A stretch of DNA of 64,000 nucleotides from Pseudobdellovibrionaceae bacterium (lineage in GTDB: Bacteria; Bdellovibrionota; Bdellovibrionia; Bdellovibrionales; JAGQZY01). Below, one piece after another: positions 17,518 through 26,973 of this stretch. The stretch spans positions 248,001-312,000 of the forward strand of contig JACKAL010000001.1 of assembly GCA_020635085.1 (NCBI GenBank). Reading direction: 5' to 3'. The notes beneath the pieces were generated by a model. It did no database searches. It was not told the DNA's origin and saw only the letters and a list, made by a program, of their open reading frames with translations. Within the stretch, counting starts at the first letter, position 1; every line of letters begins with the position of its first letter. The translations under genes and the position numbers were made by a program.

Positions 17518-17541
17518 GAAAAGTATACTAACGCATAATTT

Positions 17542-17553
17542 AGGACATGTCCT
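17542..17553. promoter_or_regulatory. 12-bp palindrome upstream of srkA
   Basis: AGGACATGTCCT is a perfect palindrome in the 73-bp gap between motB and srkA; could be an operator of srkA or part of the motAB 3' hairpin. Confidence 0.35.
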
Positions 17554-17590
17554 TTTAAAAAGAAAGACCCTTGTCTGAATCTATCGCCAT

Positions 17591-18319
17591 TTAGAGTGGT
17601 TTATCGGCCTGCACGAATATTTCGATGCGGCGATTTTCAGCGCGTCCCTCAGCGGTGCTATTGTCAGAAATGGGGTGTGTATCGCCATAGGACATGGCGG
17701 AAATCTTATCCTGTGGAATATTAAAGCCATCAATGTAAAAGCGAACGATGGCAGTTGCCCGCAAGGCGCCTAATTCCCAATTGGAAGCGATATTACCTGA
17801 GGAGAATTTCTCGTTGTCGGTGTGGCCTTCAATGACGATTTTTCTCTTGGAATTTTGCAGAATCACACCGAGTTTTCCGAGCGCCATCGCTGAAGCGGGA
17901 TTAATAGTGATTTCTCCTGGTTTAAAAAGATTGGAACCTTGCAAACGAATGCGCACGCCATTTTTATCGTATATCAAGTCCTGAATCAGTCCACCACTTT
18001 CTTCGATACTCATTTTTTGTTTTATTCTTTGTTGATAGTAGCTTTGTAGATCAATAGGACTGGCATCTTTTAAATATTTTCCAATCGGTTCGAAATTAGA
18101 ACCGGTCTCCAGATTAATCGGGTTATTACCACCGCCATATTCGCCCAATTTAATACTGCTACGAAGAGAGCCTTCAAACTCTTGGGCTTTGGTTAAATCC
18201 TGGTTTGAGGTGGCATACATGACCACAAAAAATGCAAAGAGCAAAGTAATGAAATCGGCATAGGACACTAGCCAGCGTTCGTGGTTTTCATGCTCTTCGT
18301 GGCGTTTGCGCTTAGCCAT
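17591..18319 (-). CDS. motB: Flagellar motor stator protein MotB
   Basis: The start at 18319 (MAKRKRHEEHENHERW) fits the family and overlaps the motA stop by 8 bp; an upstream in-frame start would read back into motA. One transmembrane helix follows (LVSYADFITLLFAFFVVMY) with the proton-binding Asp at D22. The C-terminal OmpA-like domain (EGHTDNEKF, AENRRIEIF) anchors the stator to peptidoglycan. With MotA it forms the ion channel that drives flagellar rotation. Ends at residue 242. Confidence 0.95.
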   Translation of the reverse strand: MAKRKRHEEHENHERWLVSYADFITLLFAFFVVMYATSNQDLTKAQEFEGSLRSSIKLGEYGGGNNPINLETGSNFEPIGKYLKDASPIDLQSYYQQRIKQKMSIEESGGLIQDLIYDKNGVRIRLQGSNLFKPGEITINPASAMALGKLGVILQNSKRKIVIEGHTDNEKFSSGNIASNWELGALRATAIVRFYIDGFNIPQDKISAMSYGDTHPISDNSTAEGRAENRRIEIFVQADKPL

Positions 18320-19079
18320 CTGAAGAGTGAATCCCGGTATAGGCTTCGAGTTTTCTTTCGACCACTTTTGGATTGAGCCCAGCGCCAATCATGATGGCTC
18401 CTTCAAGAAGGGGAGCCAGTTCAAGCACGCGGTGATGGGCTTTTTTCTTAATCTTATTTCCGATTGGTAAAAAAATAAGGTTAGCCGAACCAACACCGTA
18501 AACAGTGGCGACGAATGCCACGGCAATGCCAGGTCCTAGTTTAGATGGGTCGGTTAAATTGTTCATTACGTGGATCAACCCAAGAACAGCACCAATAATT
18601 CCAACCGTCGGGGCAAAACCTCCAGCATCGGTCCATACTTTAGCACCTGCGGTGATCATATCTTCTTCATGCTGCATACGGGTTTCGAAGATGTCGCGTA
18701 CCGTGACGGGGTCAATGCCATCAATAACAGCTGACAAAGCATCGCGAAAAAAATCGTTATGGATATTAGGAAGATTTTTTTCTAAGGCAAGTAGGGATTC
18801 TTTCTTGGCTACTTGCGCGCATTGTAGAACATCCTTGATATCGCGAGAGAGGCTAGAAGGGTTATCGAAAAAACAACGGCGTGCATACTGTAGTGCGATC
18901 TTAATGTCAGATCCCGTATTGGATAAAAGCACAGCGCCAAACGTACCACCCATGACAATGATCGCGGCAGTAAGCTGCATGAGTGAGGCGGTGTGTCCGC
19001 CTTCCATGATATTTCCGAGAAGAATTGCTGCAAACCCTAAAACCAGACCGACGAGTGAAGCTATGTCCATAGCTTCCAT
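18312..19079 (-). CDS. motA: Flagellar motor stator protein MotA
   Basis: 255 residues with four transmembrane helices and a large cytoplasmic loop. The signature GIIGAVLGLIHVMNNL and the helix pair KLGPGIAVAFVATVYGVG contain the conserved stator prolines, and the loop contains the basic and acidic residues facing the rotor. Coupled to motB by an 8-bp overlap. The gene is preceded on the same strand by a small membrane protein gene. Confidence 0.95.
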   Translation of the reverse strand: MEAMDIASLVGLVLGFAAILLGNIMEGGHTASLMQLTAAIIVMGGTFGAVLLSNTGSDIKIALQYARRCFFDNPSSLSRDIKDVLQCAQVAKKESLLALEKNLPNIHNDFFRDALSAVIDGIDPVTVRDIFETRMQHEEDMITAGAKVWTDAGGFAPTVGIIGAVLGLIHVMNNLTDPSKLGPGIAVAFVATVYGVGSANLIFLPIGNKIKKKAHHRVLELAPLLEGAIMIGAGLNPKVVERKLEAYTGIHSSDG

Positions 19080-19172
19080 TATGCAACCGTTTCATGTCTT
19101 TAAAAAAGCCCTCTCTTATGCAAGCAGGACTATTAGCTAGCGAGTCTTACAAAAAACTGAGCTGACAAAGCA

Positions 19173-19361
19173 TTAGTGCCCATTAGGGGTTTTGTGGTCA
19201 TGCGATTCTTGGAGTACAGGGTTCTCTTCTGTGCGATGTTCGGCCTCGATCTCTTGAGCTTTTTTACCAGTAATTCCCACCCATTCGGGGTATAAAATAG
19301 CAATAACCGCATAAGCCAAGAAGAAAAAAACAGTGATTCCCGCAATGATGAAAATTTCCAT
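19173..19361 (-). CDS. Small single-span membrane protein upstream of motAB
   Basis: 62 residues: hydrophobic helix at residues 2-24 (IFIIAGITVFFFLAYAVIAIL), then PEWVGITGKKAQEIEAEHRTEEN and a short hydrophilic tail ending HDHKTPNGH. AGAGAG precedes the ATG at 19361. The same strand and 93-bp gap to motA suggest co-transcription. Function unknown; no family recognised. An overlapping frame at 19133-19396 is rejected. Confidence 0.55.
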   Translation of the reverse strand: MEIFIIAGITVFFFLAYAVIAILYPEWVGITGKKAQEIEAEHRTEENPVLQESHDHKTPNGH

Positions 19362-19504
19362 GCTCTCTTTGTAGTGTGCTTTTTAAGAAACGACAAACAC
19401 TTTGTTTTTTTCCTGACAAAAAAGAGATTTTCCGCTATTTTTCGAAACTATTAACCAGATTAATCAGTGGGCATTAATCCTTTAACGGGTGAGAGAATAA
19501 ATTC

Positions 19505-21130
19505 ATGATCTATGTTTCGGGTATCGCAAAGCATTTTGGAAGTAAAGTTTTATATAAAGATGGCTCTTTTCAGATCAACCGTGGGGAAAAGATTGGACTG
19601 GTGGGGGCGAATGGTTCTGGTAAAACGACGATTTTTCGTATTCTAGCGGGAGAGGAATCAGTCGATGAGGGTGAAGTTTCTAACTCGGATAAACTGGTGA
19701 TTGGTTATTTTTCACAAAACCTCGAAGAGATGTCGGGGAGAACCGCCCTTCAGGAAGTGGAATCAGCCCATCCGCGCTACCGTGAGGTTCAGCAGGAACT
19801 TGCGCGTCTAGAGGCTAAATTGTCTGAGCCAATGGATGATGATGAGATGGCGAAGACTCTGGAGCGCTACGGCGAGCTTCAGGGCGAATTTGAAAACATG
19901 GGAGGATATGAACTCGAGGCCAAAGCCGCAGAGATTCTCACGGGACTGGGTGTCGGCCCTGAAGATTACAATCGTCCTGTGGAAACATTTAGCGGCGGAT
20001 GGAAGATGCGTATCGCTCTTGCCAAAATTTTATTGATAAACCCCGATCTACTACTAATGGATGAGCCGACCAACCACTTGGATGTGGAATCGATCATGTG
20101 GCTCGAGGGTTGGCTAAAAGAATTTAAAGGCGCCATCCTCATGACAAGTCACGATCGCGAATTTATGAATCAGATTGTATCGCGAGTGATCGAAGTCGCG
20201 CACCAAAAACTCCATCTTTACGGGGGCAATTACGATTTTTATGAGAAAGAACGCGAAATTCGTTTGCAGCAATTAATGGCTTCCGCTAAGCGCCAGGAAG
20301 ATATGCTCGCAAAAGAAAAAGAATTCATTGCCCGCTTTGCTGCGCGCGCGTCGCATGCAGCGCAAGTACAGTCGCGAGTCAAAAAGATTGAAAAAATTGA
20401 TATCATTGAAATCCCCACCGAAGAAAAAGCCATTCGTTTTGAATGGCCACAGTCGGCGCGTGGTGGAGATGAGGTGTTGGTCGTTGAGAATCTAACCAAA
20501 ACCTGGCAGACGCCGGAAAATAAAGAAAAACTCGTATTTCGTGATATCAGTGCGTTGGTGAAGCGCCAAGATCGCATTGCCGTCGTCGGAGTGAACGGTG
20601 CGGGGAAATCCACTTTCATGAAGGTAGTCACCGGGCAAGCGGATCCCACCTCGGGGACCTACAAGATTGGACCGAGTATTGAAGTGGGTTATTTTTCACA
20701 AAATTCTTTAGATGTACTTAATCCAGAGTCCACTATTTTCGAAGAAGTCCATTCTCATATGCCGACAGCATCGGTTGGTTTTGTCAGAACACTGTTAGGT
20801 TCACTATTATTTTCTGGCGATGAGGTAGACAAAAAAATTAAAATTTTATCGGGTGGAGAAAAAAGTCGCGTGGTTCTCGCCACGATTTTATCGAAACCTG
20901 TAAATTTTCTGGTTCTCGATGAGCCGACCAATCACTTGGATATCAAATCGCGCGAAATTCTTATGGAAGCCTTAAATCGTTTTGAAGGTACCATTATGAT
21001 GGTGAGTCACGATCGCTATTTCTTGCGTGCATTAACCAATCGTGTTTTTGCCTTAAGTAAAAATAAACTAATTATTTTTGATGGCACATACGATGAGTAT
21101 TTAGAGCGTGCCGAGCAGCTGCATGCATAG
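19505..21130 (+). CDS. ABC-F family ATPase (YbiT/EttA type)
   Basis: 541 residues with two ABC domains and no membrane segment. Walker A motifs GLVGANGSGKTT and AVVGVNGAGKST, signature motifs FSGGWKMRIALAKIL and LSGGEKSRVVLATIL, and two DEPTNHLD Walker B motifs mark it as ABC-F. Between them (about residues 245-320) is a charged linker of the P-site tRNA interaction type. ABC-F proteins bind the ribosomal E site and act in translation or antibiotic resistance. Single gene with promoter region before it; start ATG 19505 has GAGAG upstream. Confidence 0.92.
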   Translation: MIYVSGIAKHFGSKVLYKDGSFQINRGEKIGLVGANGSGKTTIFRILAGEESVDEGEVSNSDKLVIGYFSQNLEEMSGRTALQEVESAHPRYREVQQELARLEAKLSEPMDDDEMAKTLERYGELQGEFENMGGYELEAKAAEILTGLGVGPEDYNRPVETFSGGWKMRIALAKILLINPDLLLMDEPTNHLDVESIMWLEGWLKEFKGAILMTSHDREFMNQIVSRVIEVAHQKLHLYGGNYDFYEKEREIRLQQLMASAKRQEDMLAKEKEFIARFAARASHAAQVQSRVKKIEKIDIIEIPTEEKAIRFEWPQSARGGDEVLVVENLTKTWQTPENKEKLVFRDISALVKRQDRIAVVGVNGAGKSTFMKVVTGQADPTSGTYKIGPSIEVGYFSQNSLDVLNPESTIFEEVHSHMPTASVGFVRTLLGSLLFSGDEVDKKIKILSGGEKSRVVLATILSKPVNFLVLDEPTNHLDIKSREILMEALNRFEGTIMMVSHDRYFLRALTNRVFALSKNKLIIFDGTYDEYLERAEQLHA

Positions 21131-21257
21131 TGAGTAAAAATATGTGTTTTATTTCGACACACGATCAATGTTTATCATAGGCGAGTGCCGTAAAATGTAC
21201 TTAATGCGCCATTAATTGGCTTCACCTTTGCACTTTGACAGTGCAGGGGGGATTCTT

Positions 21258-22448
21258 ATGCTAAAAAAATGGGTGTGTGTCATTTTGATACAAGCATCTT
21301 TTGTAAGCCAAGTGCAGGCGTTAGAGATCTATTTAAATAATCCACCAACAGATTATAGCGTTTACGAATGGAGCGCACGTCGTAAAAGTATTATTCGTAG
21401 CGGACGCATTGGCGGTATCGATGGATTTACTTTTTCTGTGCCTGATCAGTATATTGTTCGCCGTAAAGGAAAGGTCAATATTTCTGCTACCCTTCGTAAT
21501 TGGCGTCGTCATACAGCAGTGCAAGACGGTAATCCACGTACCCGCGGCGGTATTGGTTATTATCCTTTTAAAGATGTAAAAGGAAATCAGCATTACGTTG
21601 CACTTGAGTACTTAAATGACAGAATCAAAAAATATTCGGGAGTTATGATAACGACGAATGCTTCGACAAGCGAATCTGATCAAGAGGAATCTCAGCAGCC
21701 ATCGGGATCAGACAAGCCTAAAACAAATACACAACAGAGCCATCGACCATCGATGCCTATGGCAACGAGTCCGCTGCAAGCGCCAGATGATGGCAGTAGT
21801 TCAGAAATTGTGGGTGGTGGTAACTCAACCGAGCATCAGAATGTAGCTGAAGAAGATCCCGTGTCGAATGCTACGTTCGATTTAAATGGATGTCGATATG
21901 AAAAAGTCTGTTGGAGCGATAAAAGTATTAAAGAAAAAATTAAAAAAATTGTCGCCAATGTTGATTCTGTAAATAAGATGCATGGTAGCCAAGTTAATCC
22001 AAGATATTTTTTATGCACAGGTTGGAAAGAGTCACGCTTTAATCCAGGAGCTGTGGGCTCAAATGGTGACAAAGGAATGTTCCAAGTGATGCCAGCAACT
22101 GGTAAAGCGGCCTTGCGATACAAATCACTTATTCCTGGATTTCAGAATATGTCTGGGCAACAGTTTATGAGTAAAATGGTGAATAGCACACTGGCTCAAA
22201 CAGAACTCTCGTATTTAACATTAAAAATGAAAGTGGCCGAAGGGGTTAGTAAAAGAGTCTTAGATGGTACCGGCTCGGTAAATGATTATCAAACTCTAGC
22301 CTATCGTTACAATGGACAAGGACCACGTGCAAGGCGGTATAGCCGTCATATTAGCATGTGCTATTCGTGTTTACTTCATGCCATGCCAAATACTTCTGAA
22401 TTTAATAGCAATTCAGTGGAAAATTGTTTGGGTAAAGCAGATTATTAA
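21258..22448 (+). CDS. Secreted lytic transglycosylase
   Basis: The start at 21258 follows GGGGGGAT and begins a signal peptide (MLKKWVCVILIQASFVSQVQA). A unique 110-residue basic N-terminal domain is followed by a Ser/Pro/Gln-rich linker (about residues 125-210) and a C-terminal SLT domain. Catalytic Glu258 lies in CTGWKESRFNPGAVGS, followed by DKGMFQVMPATGKAA and LAYRYNGQGPRARRYS (the equivalent of the AYNGG motif). It would cleave peptidoglycan glycan strands with 1,6-anhydro product. It is 12 bp upstream of a small secreted protein gene, likely an operon. Confidence 0.85.
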   Translation: MLKKWVCVILIQASFVSQVQALEIYLNNPPTDYSVYEWSARRKSIIRSGRIGGIDGFTFSVPDQYIVRRKGKVNISATLRNWRRHTAVQDGNPRTRGGIGYYPFKDVKGNQHYVALEYLNDRIKKYSGVMITTNASTSESDQEESQQPSGSDKPKTNTQQSHRPSMPMATSPLQAPDDGSSSEIVGGGNSTEHQNVAEEDPVSNATFDLNGCRYEKVCWSDKSIKEKIKKIVANVDSVNKMHGSQVNPRYFLCTGWKESRFNPGAVGSNGDKGMFQVMPATGKAALRYKSLIPGFQNMSGQQFMSKMVNSTLAQTELSYLTLKMKVAEGVSKRVLDGTGSVNDYQTLAYRYNGQGPRARRYSRHISMCYSCLLHAMPNTSEFNSNSVENCLGKADY

Positions 22449-22460
22449 TAAGGAGAAACT

Positions 22461-23009
22461 ATGCGTTTTGTGACTATGATTTTTCTTTTAGTATGTTCTA
22501 ATGTCTGGGCAAATTCTTATTTAGCTATTGATGATGGAAATAATGGTCAATTCGTAGCCGAAGTGGATGCACAGAATTTTTTGCAATTAAATATTAAAAA
22601 TAAAAAAACGGGTAAAACAAAACATGTAAAATTTAATCACACGATTAGTGATTTTCAAAAAATCGTAGTTGAAATTCCTAATGGCAAACAGCAAAAACAG
22701 CTTGAGTTATATTTAGTGGTTTTGGCGAGCAGTAGCGCTGTGCAAAATGTGATCGTATTTTCTCCAAGTGAATCCCAAAAAACGGACACCGAGCGAAACC
22801 CACTATTCATGTGTAATAAAACGAACTATGGAAATTTTTATTGGGACAATCCGCAAGAGTTAAGAGATCTGATAAAAGTTAAAGAAGAAGCTAAGCAAAC
22901 AAATATTTTATTAATGATTCAGTCAAAAGAACCATCAGTAGGTTCAGCGGCAGTAAAATCGAGCGCCCAATTGCAACTTTGTGGTGCTCTTCCCCACGGT
23001 AGTCTATAG
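22461..23009 (+). CDS. Small secreted protein, unknown, downstream of the transglycosylase
   Basis: 182 residues with signal peptide MRFVTMIFLLVCSNVWA. Basic, Lys- and Gln-rich; two lone cysteines (FMCN, QLCG) could form one disulfide. AAGGAG precedes the ATG at 22461, 12 bp after the transglycosylase stop, so it probably is the second gene of that operon and could be an accessory or inhibitor. No family recognised. The stop lies within a 22996-23027 hairpin. Confidence 0.65.
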   Translation: MRFVTMIFLLVCSNVWANSYLAIDDGNNGQFVAEVDAQNFLQLNIKNKKTGKTKHVKFNHTISDFQKIVVEIPNGKQQKQLELYLVVLASSSAVQNVIVFSPSESQKTDTERNPLFMCNKTNYGNFYWDNPQELRDLIKVKEEAKQTNILLMIQSKEPSVGSAAVKSSAQLQLCGALPHGSL

Positions 23010-23027
23010 ATTTTTTAGACATACCGT
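22996..23027 (+). terminator. Imperfect hairpin overlapping the stop codon
   Basis: ACGGTAGTCTA pairs with TAGACATACCGT with one extra base; the T-run lies in the loop, so terminator activity is doubtful. Confidence 0.3.
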
Positions 23028-23176
23028 CGGCATAAGTTCTATGGGATCTCATGTTTGTGTGCCCAGCGTTGCAGTAGACCCACATTTATAGGCTATATCA
23101 AACTTCAGAAGATGATTTGGGTGCCTATTCAATATAATAGTTGCTCTAAAAATTCATATAGGCAAAAATAGACGGC

Positions 23177-24415
23177 ATGTGGAAATTTATTACCTCACTT
23201 AAAATGACAACTTGGATTTTTATTGCCCTTGTGGTGGGTCTTCTCATCGGAGTCTATTTACCTGAGACGGCGCATATGATTAAACCTTTTCGAACTTTGT
23301 TCTTAAACGGTGTTAAATGTATCATTGCACCTCTTATTTTTGCATCCGTAGTGACAGGGATCAATTCTGCAGGCAGTGTGTCTGGTCTTGGAAAAACGGG
23401 GTTGAGGGCTATTTTATGGTTTGAATTGGCAACAACAATGGCCCTCGTGATCGGTCTAGTCTTTGTTAATTGGCTAAAACCCGGGAGTGGTTTATCTATT
23501 GGTTCGACTCATGTTACGCAAGATATTGTCAGTGCCTCACAAACAACAATGTCTTTGGAGAAATTTATCGAACATATTCTACCAACTAACTTTGCTGAGG
23601 CGATCGTCAAAGGAGATGTGCTCCAAATTGTTCTCTTTTCTGTGATTTTTGGAGTTGCTATTTTATTGGCCGGTGAAAAAGCAAAACCTGTGCTTTTGTT
23701 ATGTACCAGTCTCAATGAAATCATGTTTAAATTTACCGAAATTATTATGTATTTAGCTCCTATTGGTGTGGGGGCCGCTATTGCAGGTTCTGTCGCAGAA
23801 CACGGTTTAGCGGTTCTTTTACCAATGGCAAAATTAGTAGGTACATTGTATTTGGCTTTGGTTGTCTTTGTTATTACGGTATTGGTGCCAGCCTTGATAT
23901 ATGCTAAAGTTAAAATTAAAAAATTTTTCTTGGAACTGCGACCCAGTTTGGTGTTGGCATTTGCCACAACATCGAGTGAGTCCGCTTATCCGATGGCTTT
24001 TCAATCTTTAGAAAATATGGGTATAAAAAATCGTATTGCCAGTTTTGTACTTCCACTTGGTTATAGTTTTAATCTTGATGGATCTACTCTCTATCTTGCC
24101 ATTGCTTCGGTTTTTATATCGCAAGCTGCAGGCATTGAGCTTTCGGTTGGAACTCAAATCACTATGATGCTCACCCTCATGTTGACCACGAAAGGAGTTG
24201 CTGCAGTACCTCGCGCATCGTTGGTCGTTTTATCTGCAACTCTAACTGCATTTGGCTTACCACTAGAGGGCTTAGTTTTGATTATCGGTGTCGATGAGTT
24301 TATGGATATGGCCCGTACAACAGTGAATCTCTTAGGTAACTGTGTGGCTACCACGGTTGTGGCTCGCTGGGAAAGAGAACCTCTATTTGCTGACTATCAG
24401 CATCTCACTGATTAA
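23177..24415 (+). CDS. Dicarboxylate/amino acid:cation symporter (DAACS, GltP/DctA type)
   Basis: 412 residues, eight transmembrane helices with re-entrant loops. Signatures: FATTSSESAYPMAFQSLEN (HP1 Ser-rich loop), PLGYSFNLDGSTLYLAIAS (NMDGT-like motif; here NLDGS), and GVDEFMDMARTTVNLLGNC (cation and substrate ligands Asp, Arg, Asn). It imports glutamate, aspartate or C4-dicarboxylates using H+ or Na+. Located alone between two other genes, with a 42-bp convergent gap to the next. Confidence 0.9.
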   Translation: MWKFITSLKMTTWIFIALVVGLLIGVYLPETAHMIKPFRTLFLNGVKCIIAPLIFASVVTGINSAGSVSGLGKTGLRAILWFELATTMALVIGLVFVNWLKPGSGLSIGSTHVTQDIVSASQTTMSLEKFIEHILPTNFAEAIVKGDVLQIVLFSVIFGVAILLAGEKAKPVLLLCTSLNEIMFKFTEIIMYLAPIGVGAAIAGSVAEHGLAVLLPMAKLVGTLYLALVVFVITVLVPALIYAKVKIKKFFLELRPSLVLAFATTSSESAYPMAFQSLENMGIKNRIASFVLPLGYSFNLDGSTLYLAIASVFISQAAGIELSVGTQITMMLTLMLTTKGVAAVPRASLVVLSATLTAFGLPLEGLVLIIGVDEFMDMARTTVNLLGNCVATTVVARWEREPLFADYQHLTD

Positions 24416-24456
24416 TATGTTGATCGATATCAATTTATAATAAGATACGCTCTTTA

Positions 24457-24921
24457 TTAAAAATGTTCCTGGCAAAGAGACTGACAATCCATTGAACTCT
24501 TCGCAGAGTTGGCGAGTTCAGAGCCAAAAACTGTACTTTCATAGTCTTTCACTTCAAAGAAAGACGTTTTATCACAATCATTAAGATCTGTTTTTTCTTT
24601 GTACCAGGCGGCGTAGACGGCTGCTTTATAAGATGTATTTTTAGCAATCACGCAACCCATATAGCAGTGTTTTAATTTATCACTTTTCATTTTTTTCGTT
24701 TTGGATAATTCTGTTTTATAGGTGTGCCAAGCGCCAATCACCTCGAGAATCCCTGGAGCTTCTGGTTCTGAATCCTGCCACTGCTGATTTGCTTGCAGCC
24801 AGTCGTCTTTGCTAAAAGGTTTTTTAGTCAAAACATTAATTTCTGAAGCAAAGCATGCAGAATCAGCTGAGGCAAGAGAAGTTATAACTGTAATAAAAAT
24901 AAATGTGAATAGTTTGGTCAT
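24457..24921 (-). CDS. Small Cys-rich secreted protein
   Basis: 154 residues with a signal peptide (MTKLFTFIFITVITSLASA) and six or more cysteines: SACFAS, KHCYMGCVIA, NDCDK and CQSLCQEHF. The layout of HCxxxC, then A-W-x-K-E-x-x-D about 20 residues later, is one I have seen in small metal- or membrane-associated domains, but I cannot name the family. It faces the symporter gene convergently. No function proposed. Confidence 0.65.
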   Translation of the reverse strand: MTKLFTFIFITVITSLASADSACFASEINVLTKKPFSKDDWLQANQQWQDSEPEAPGILEVIGAWHTYKTELSKTKKMKSDKLKHCYMGCVIAKNTSYKAAVYAAWYKEKTDLNDCDKTSFFEVKDYESTVFGSELANSAKSSMDCQSLCQEHF

Positions 24922-25346
24922 ATCAATAAAGCGTTAGAAGTTTAGTTCATAAATATAGCGATAGAAATTGAATTCAATAGAAATGTAAATATTATTAATA
25001 CAGTATTCACTCAATCTAAGATGCCCCCTAGTGGGTATACATGGATGGTTGCATTTTGGGATTGTATCGAGCGAAATAACAATAATTGTAATCACCATGC
25101 GACAAAAGATGTCAGGATCATATTATGCAACATGCTTTATTGAAATTTATCCTTAGTTAGTTCCAGATTGGAATAATTTGTAAAGAAATGTTTCTCTGCG
25201 CACTTAACTGCATTTTATAAATTGTCGGTAAAAAAATTAGTCACTTCTTTTTTTTGGAATTTTTTTTGAATAAGCAAGCGATGACTGCTGTGGTTGGTTT
25301 TTTAGCAGTCAAAGGAGATCAAAAAAATATTAAGAAGGAGGAGTGT
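24922..25346. other. Divergent intergenic region of 425 bp
   Basis: AT-rich sequence between a leftward and a rightward gene. Apart from the AAGGAGG ribosome site at the right end, I saw no hairpin with U-tract, repeat, or coding sequence. The in-frame upstream extension of the next gene (25254-25346) lacks coding character. Confidence 0.5.
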
Positions 25347-26159
25347 ATGAAAAAATGCACAGTGATTGGTTTCATTTTTGGAATGATTTATGTAACGGGA
25401 TGTGGGCAGCCCACATATCAGCAGCAAAAAGCACCTGTTGCAGTAGGTGCTGTGATGAAAAATATAGCAGAAAATAATAATCAAGATATCGGTAACGTAA
25501 TTGAAGTTATGGAGGATATAGAAATTTCTGCAAAAGAAAATAGTAGTGATGAATTAAAATCGTATCATCTCGTTGCGGGGGATACATTTACAGTGATTCA
25601 GAAGAAAATGGAAAATAATCAAGAATATGCGTTGATTTATATTGAAGACGCAGATCAAACAGACAATCTGCAGCAGGCTGTTTGGGTGCCGACAAAAGAA
25701 CTATTAAATGCGAAGATGCAAGTTGCCGATCTAGAAGATCCATTCGATGACAATGGCGAGGAAAAAGCTGAAATCAATTCCGATAAGTTTATTGCGCTTG
25801 CAGCCGCTGTTTCTAAAAAATCTAGAAAAAGAAGTGGATCTGGGCGTGGCAAACGTCGAATGACATACTGCTATCGTTTTGTAAAGATTCGTCTACAACA
25901 GTTGGGATTAGTTAAAGGTTATCTTCCTGGCGGCTCTGCCAAAAATGCGTACTCACTTTTACCACGCTACGGTTTCCATAGCACAGGTGGCGGTCCTTCT
26001 GGTGCAGGCATTAATGATGTGTGTGTTTATTCTGGAGGAAATGGTGGTCATGGTCACATTGAAATACGTGTGAGTGGTGGATGGTGGTATGGATACGGTG
26101 TGAAATCGTCGTCGATTAGCCTTAGTAACCACCGTTTGTTGGGTTGTTTTGGAAAGTAA
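25347..26159 (+). CDS. Lipoprotein with a C-terminal NlpC/CHAP-like cysteine peptidase fold
   Basis: The start at 25347, after AAGGAGGAG, gives a lipoprotein signal (MKKCTVIGFIFGMIYVTGC). Residues 20-170 are variable and acidic, then a Lys/Arg-rich linker (KKSRKRSGSGRGKRR). The last 100 residues contain CYRFVKIRLQQLG, GGSAKNAYSLL, INDVCVYSGG and HGHIEIRVSGGWWYG: an upstream Cys and downstream His of the kind used by NlpC/P60 or CHAP amidases on peptidoglycan cross-bridges. Sequence identity to named families is not obvious, so fold and activity are inferred from the motif order. Followed by a strong terminator. Confidence 0.65.
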   Translation: MKKCTVIGFIFGMIYVTGCGQPTYQQQKAPVAVGAVMKNIAENNNQDIGNVIEVMEDIEISAKENSSDELKSYHLVAGDTFTVIQKKMENNQEYALIYIEDADQTDNLQQAVWVPTKELLNAKMQVADLEDPFDDNGEEKAEINSDKFIALAAAVSKKSRKRSGSGRGKRRMTYCYRFVKIRLQQLGLVKGYLPGGSAKNAYSLLPRYGFHSTGGGPSGAGINDVCVYSGGNGGHGHIEIRVSGGWWYGYGVKSSSISLSNHRLLGCFGK

Positions 26160-26252
26160 AAGTTTTTTTGAACATACAGCTAATATATTTTAGATCCGTT
26201 GGATCTCGCGTATATGCCATATGCTCGTATTTAAAAAGATTGGGGACTTTTT

Positions 26253-26280
26253 AGCGCTTCTTAAAAAAGAAGCGCTTTTT
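26253..26280 (+). terminator. Intrinsic terminator
   Basis: AGCGCTTCTT (26253-26262) and AAGAAGCGCT (26267-26276) with a 4-nt loop and TTTT tail, after the lipoprotein gene. Confidence 0.85.
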
Positions 26281-26332
26281 ATAGTACGTGCGCAAATGTG
26301 TGATCGGTGGAAAACATATCATGCTGTTCAAT

Positions 26333-26803
26333 TTATGGCGATGGCTGCGCCGCAATCTGAGGTTGTACATTAAAATGATTTAGTTTTGCTAACTTCTCAG
26401 GCATTACACCTTTTTGGAAGGACTCTTTATCACTGCGTTCACCGAATTCAATTCTATTTTCTGATACAAAGATATTCTGTATACGATCGAGTCCAATAGC
26501 GGTTAATCCTTTTTCATTTTCGCAAAAGTAAATATCTCCCTCGCGCTCAATACCATAGAGATCCCATAGCCCTGATGTAAAGAAACGAATTTTGATTCCG
26601 GTATCTATTGCAGTAAGAAAAAAGTAAGATCCTTTTGTTTTATTCACGTAGCCAATAGGTTGTTGGGGAGAAAGAAAGTTTTGTATTTTTTTTAAATTTT
26701 CTGTTTGATCAAGTTCGCTATACGTATGGGCGCAGGTGTCTGCTGCGAGATATTGGCAGGGTAGGGTTCCCATGATGAAAAAAGCCAAAATTCTAGTAGT
26801 CAT
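26333..26803 (-). CDS. Small secreted protein, unknown
   Basis: Signal peptide MTTRILAFFIMGTLPCQYLAA from ATG 26803; the TTG at 26815 is less likely. About 130 mature residues with two Cys (DTCAHT, YFCENE). No catalytic motif recognised. An 8-bp inverted repeat (AAGGTGCT/AGCACCTT, 26814-26832) is just upstream of the start and could affect expression. Leftward, downstream of the TonB receptor gene with a 170-bp gap. Confidence 0.6.
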   Translation of the reverse strand: MTTRILAFFIMGTLPCQYLAADTCAHTYSELDQTENLKKIQNFLSPQQPIGYVNKTKGSYFFLTAIDTGIKIRFFTSGLWDLYGIEREGDIYFCENEKGLTAIGLDRIQNIFVSENRIEFGERSDKESFQKGVMPEKLAKLNHFNVQPQIAAQPSP

Positions 26804-26973
26804 AAATACTTTCAAGGTGCTTTGAGCACCTTATTTTATTGTAAATGGAAAGCATTTATAGATGTAAAAAATTACTCAAAAGAACACACATTGTTTTAAT
26901 TTGAGACACCAAGGACGACCAATGTCTCAGTTAGCAAAAGCTTCCAGATGATTATTGATACGTTTATCAATAA

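Noticed and set aside
19133..19396. Leftward 87-codon frame over the small membrane protein
   Set aside because: Overlaps the better frame 19173-19361, which has a clean membrane helix and ribosome site.
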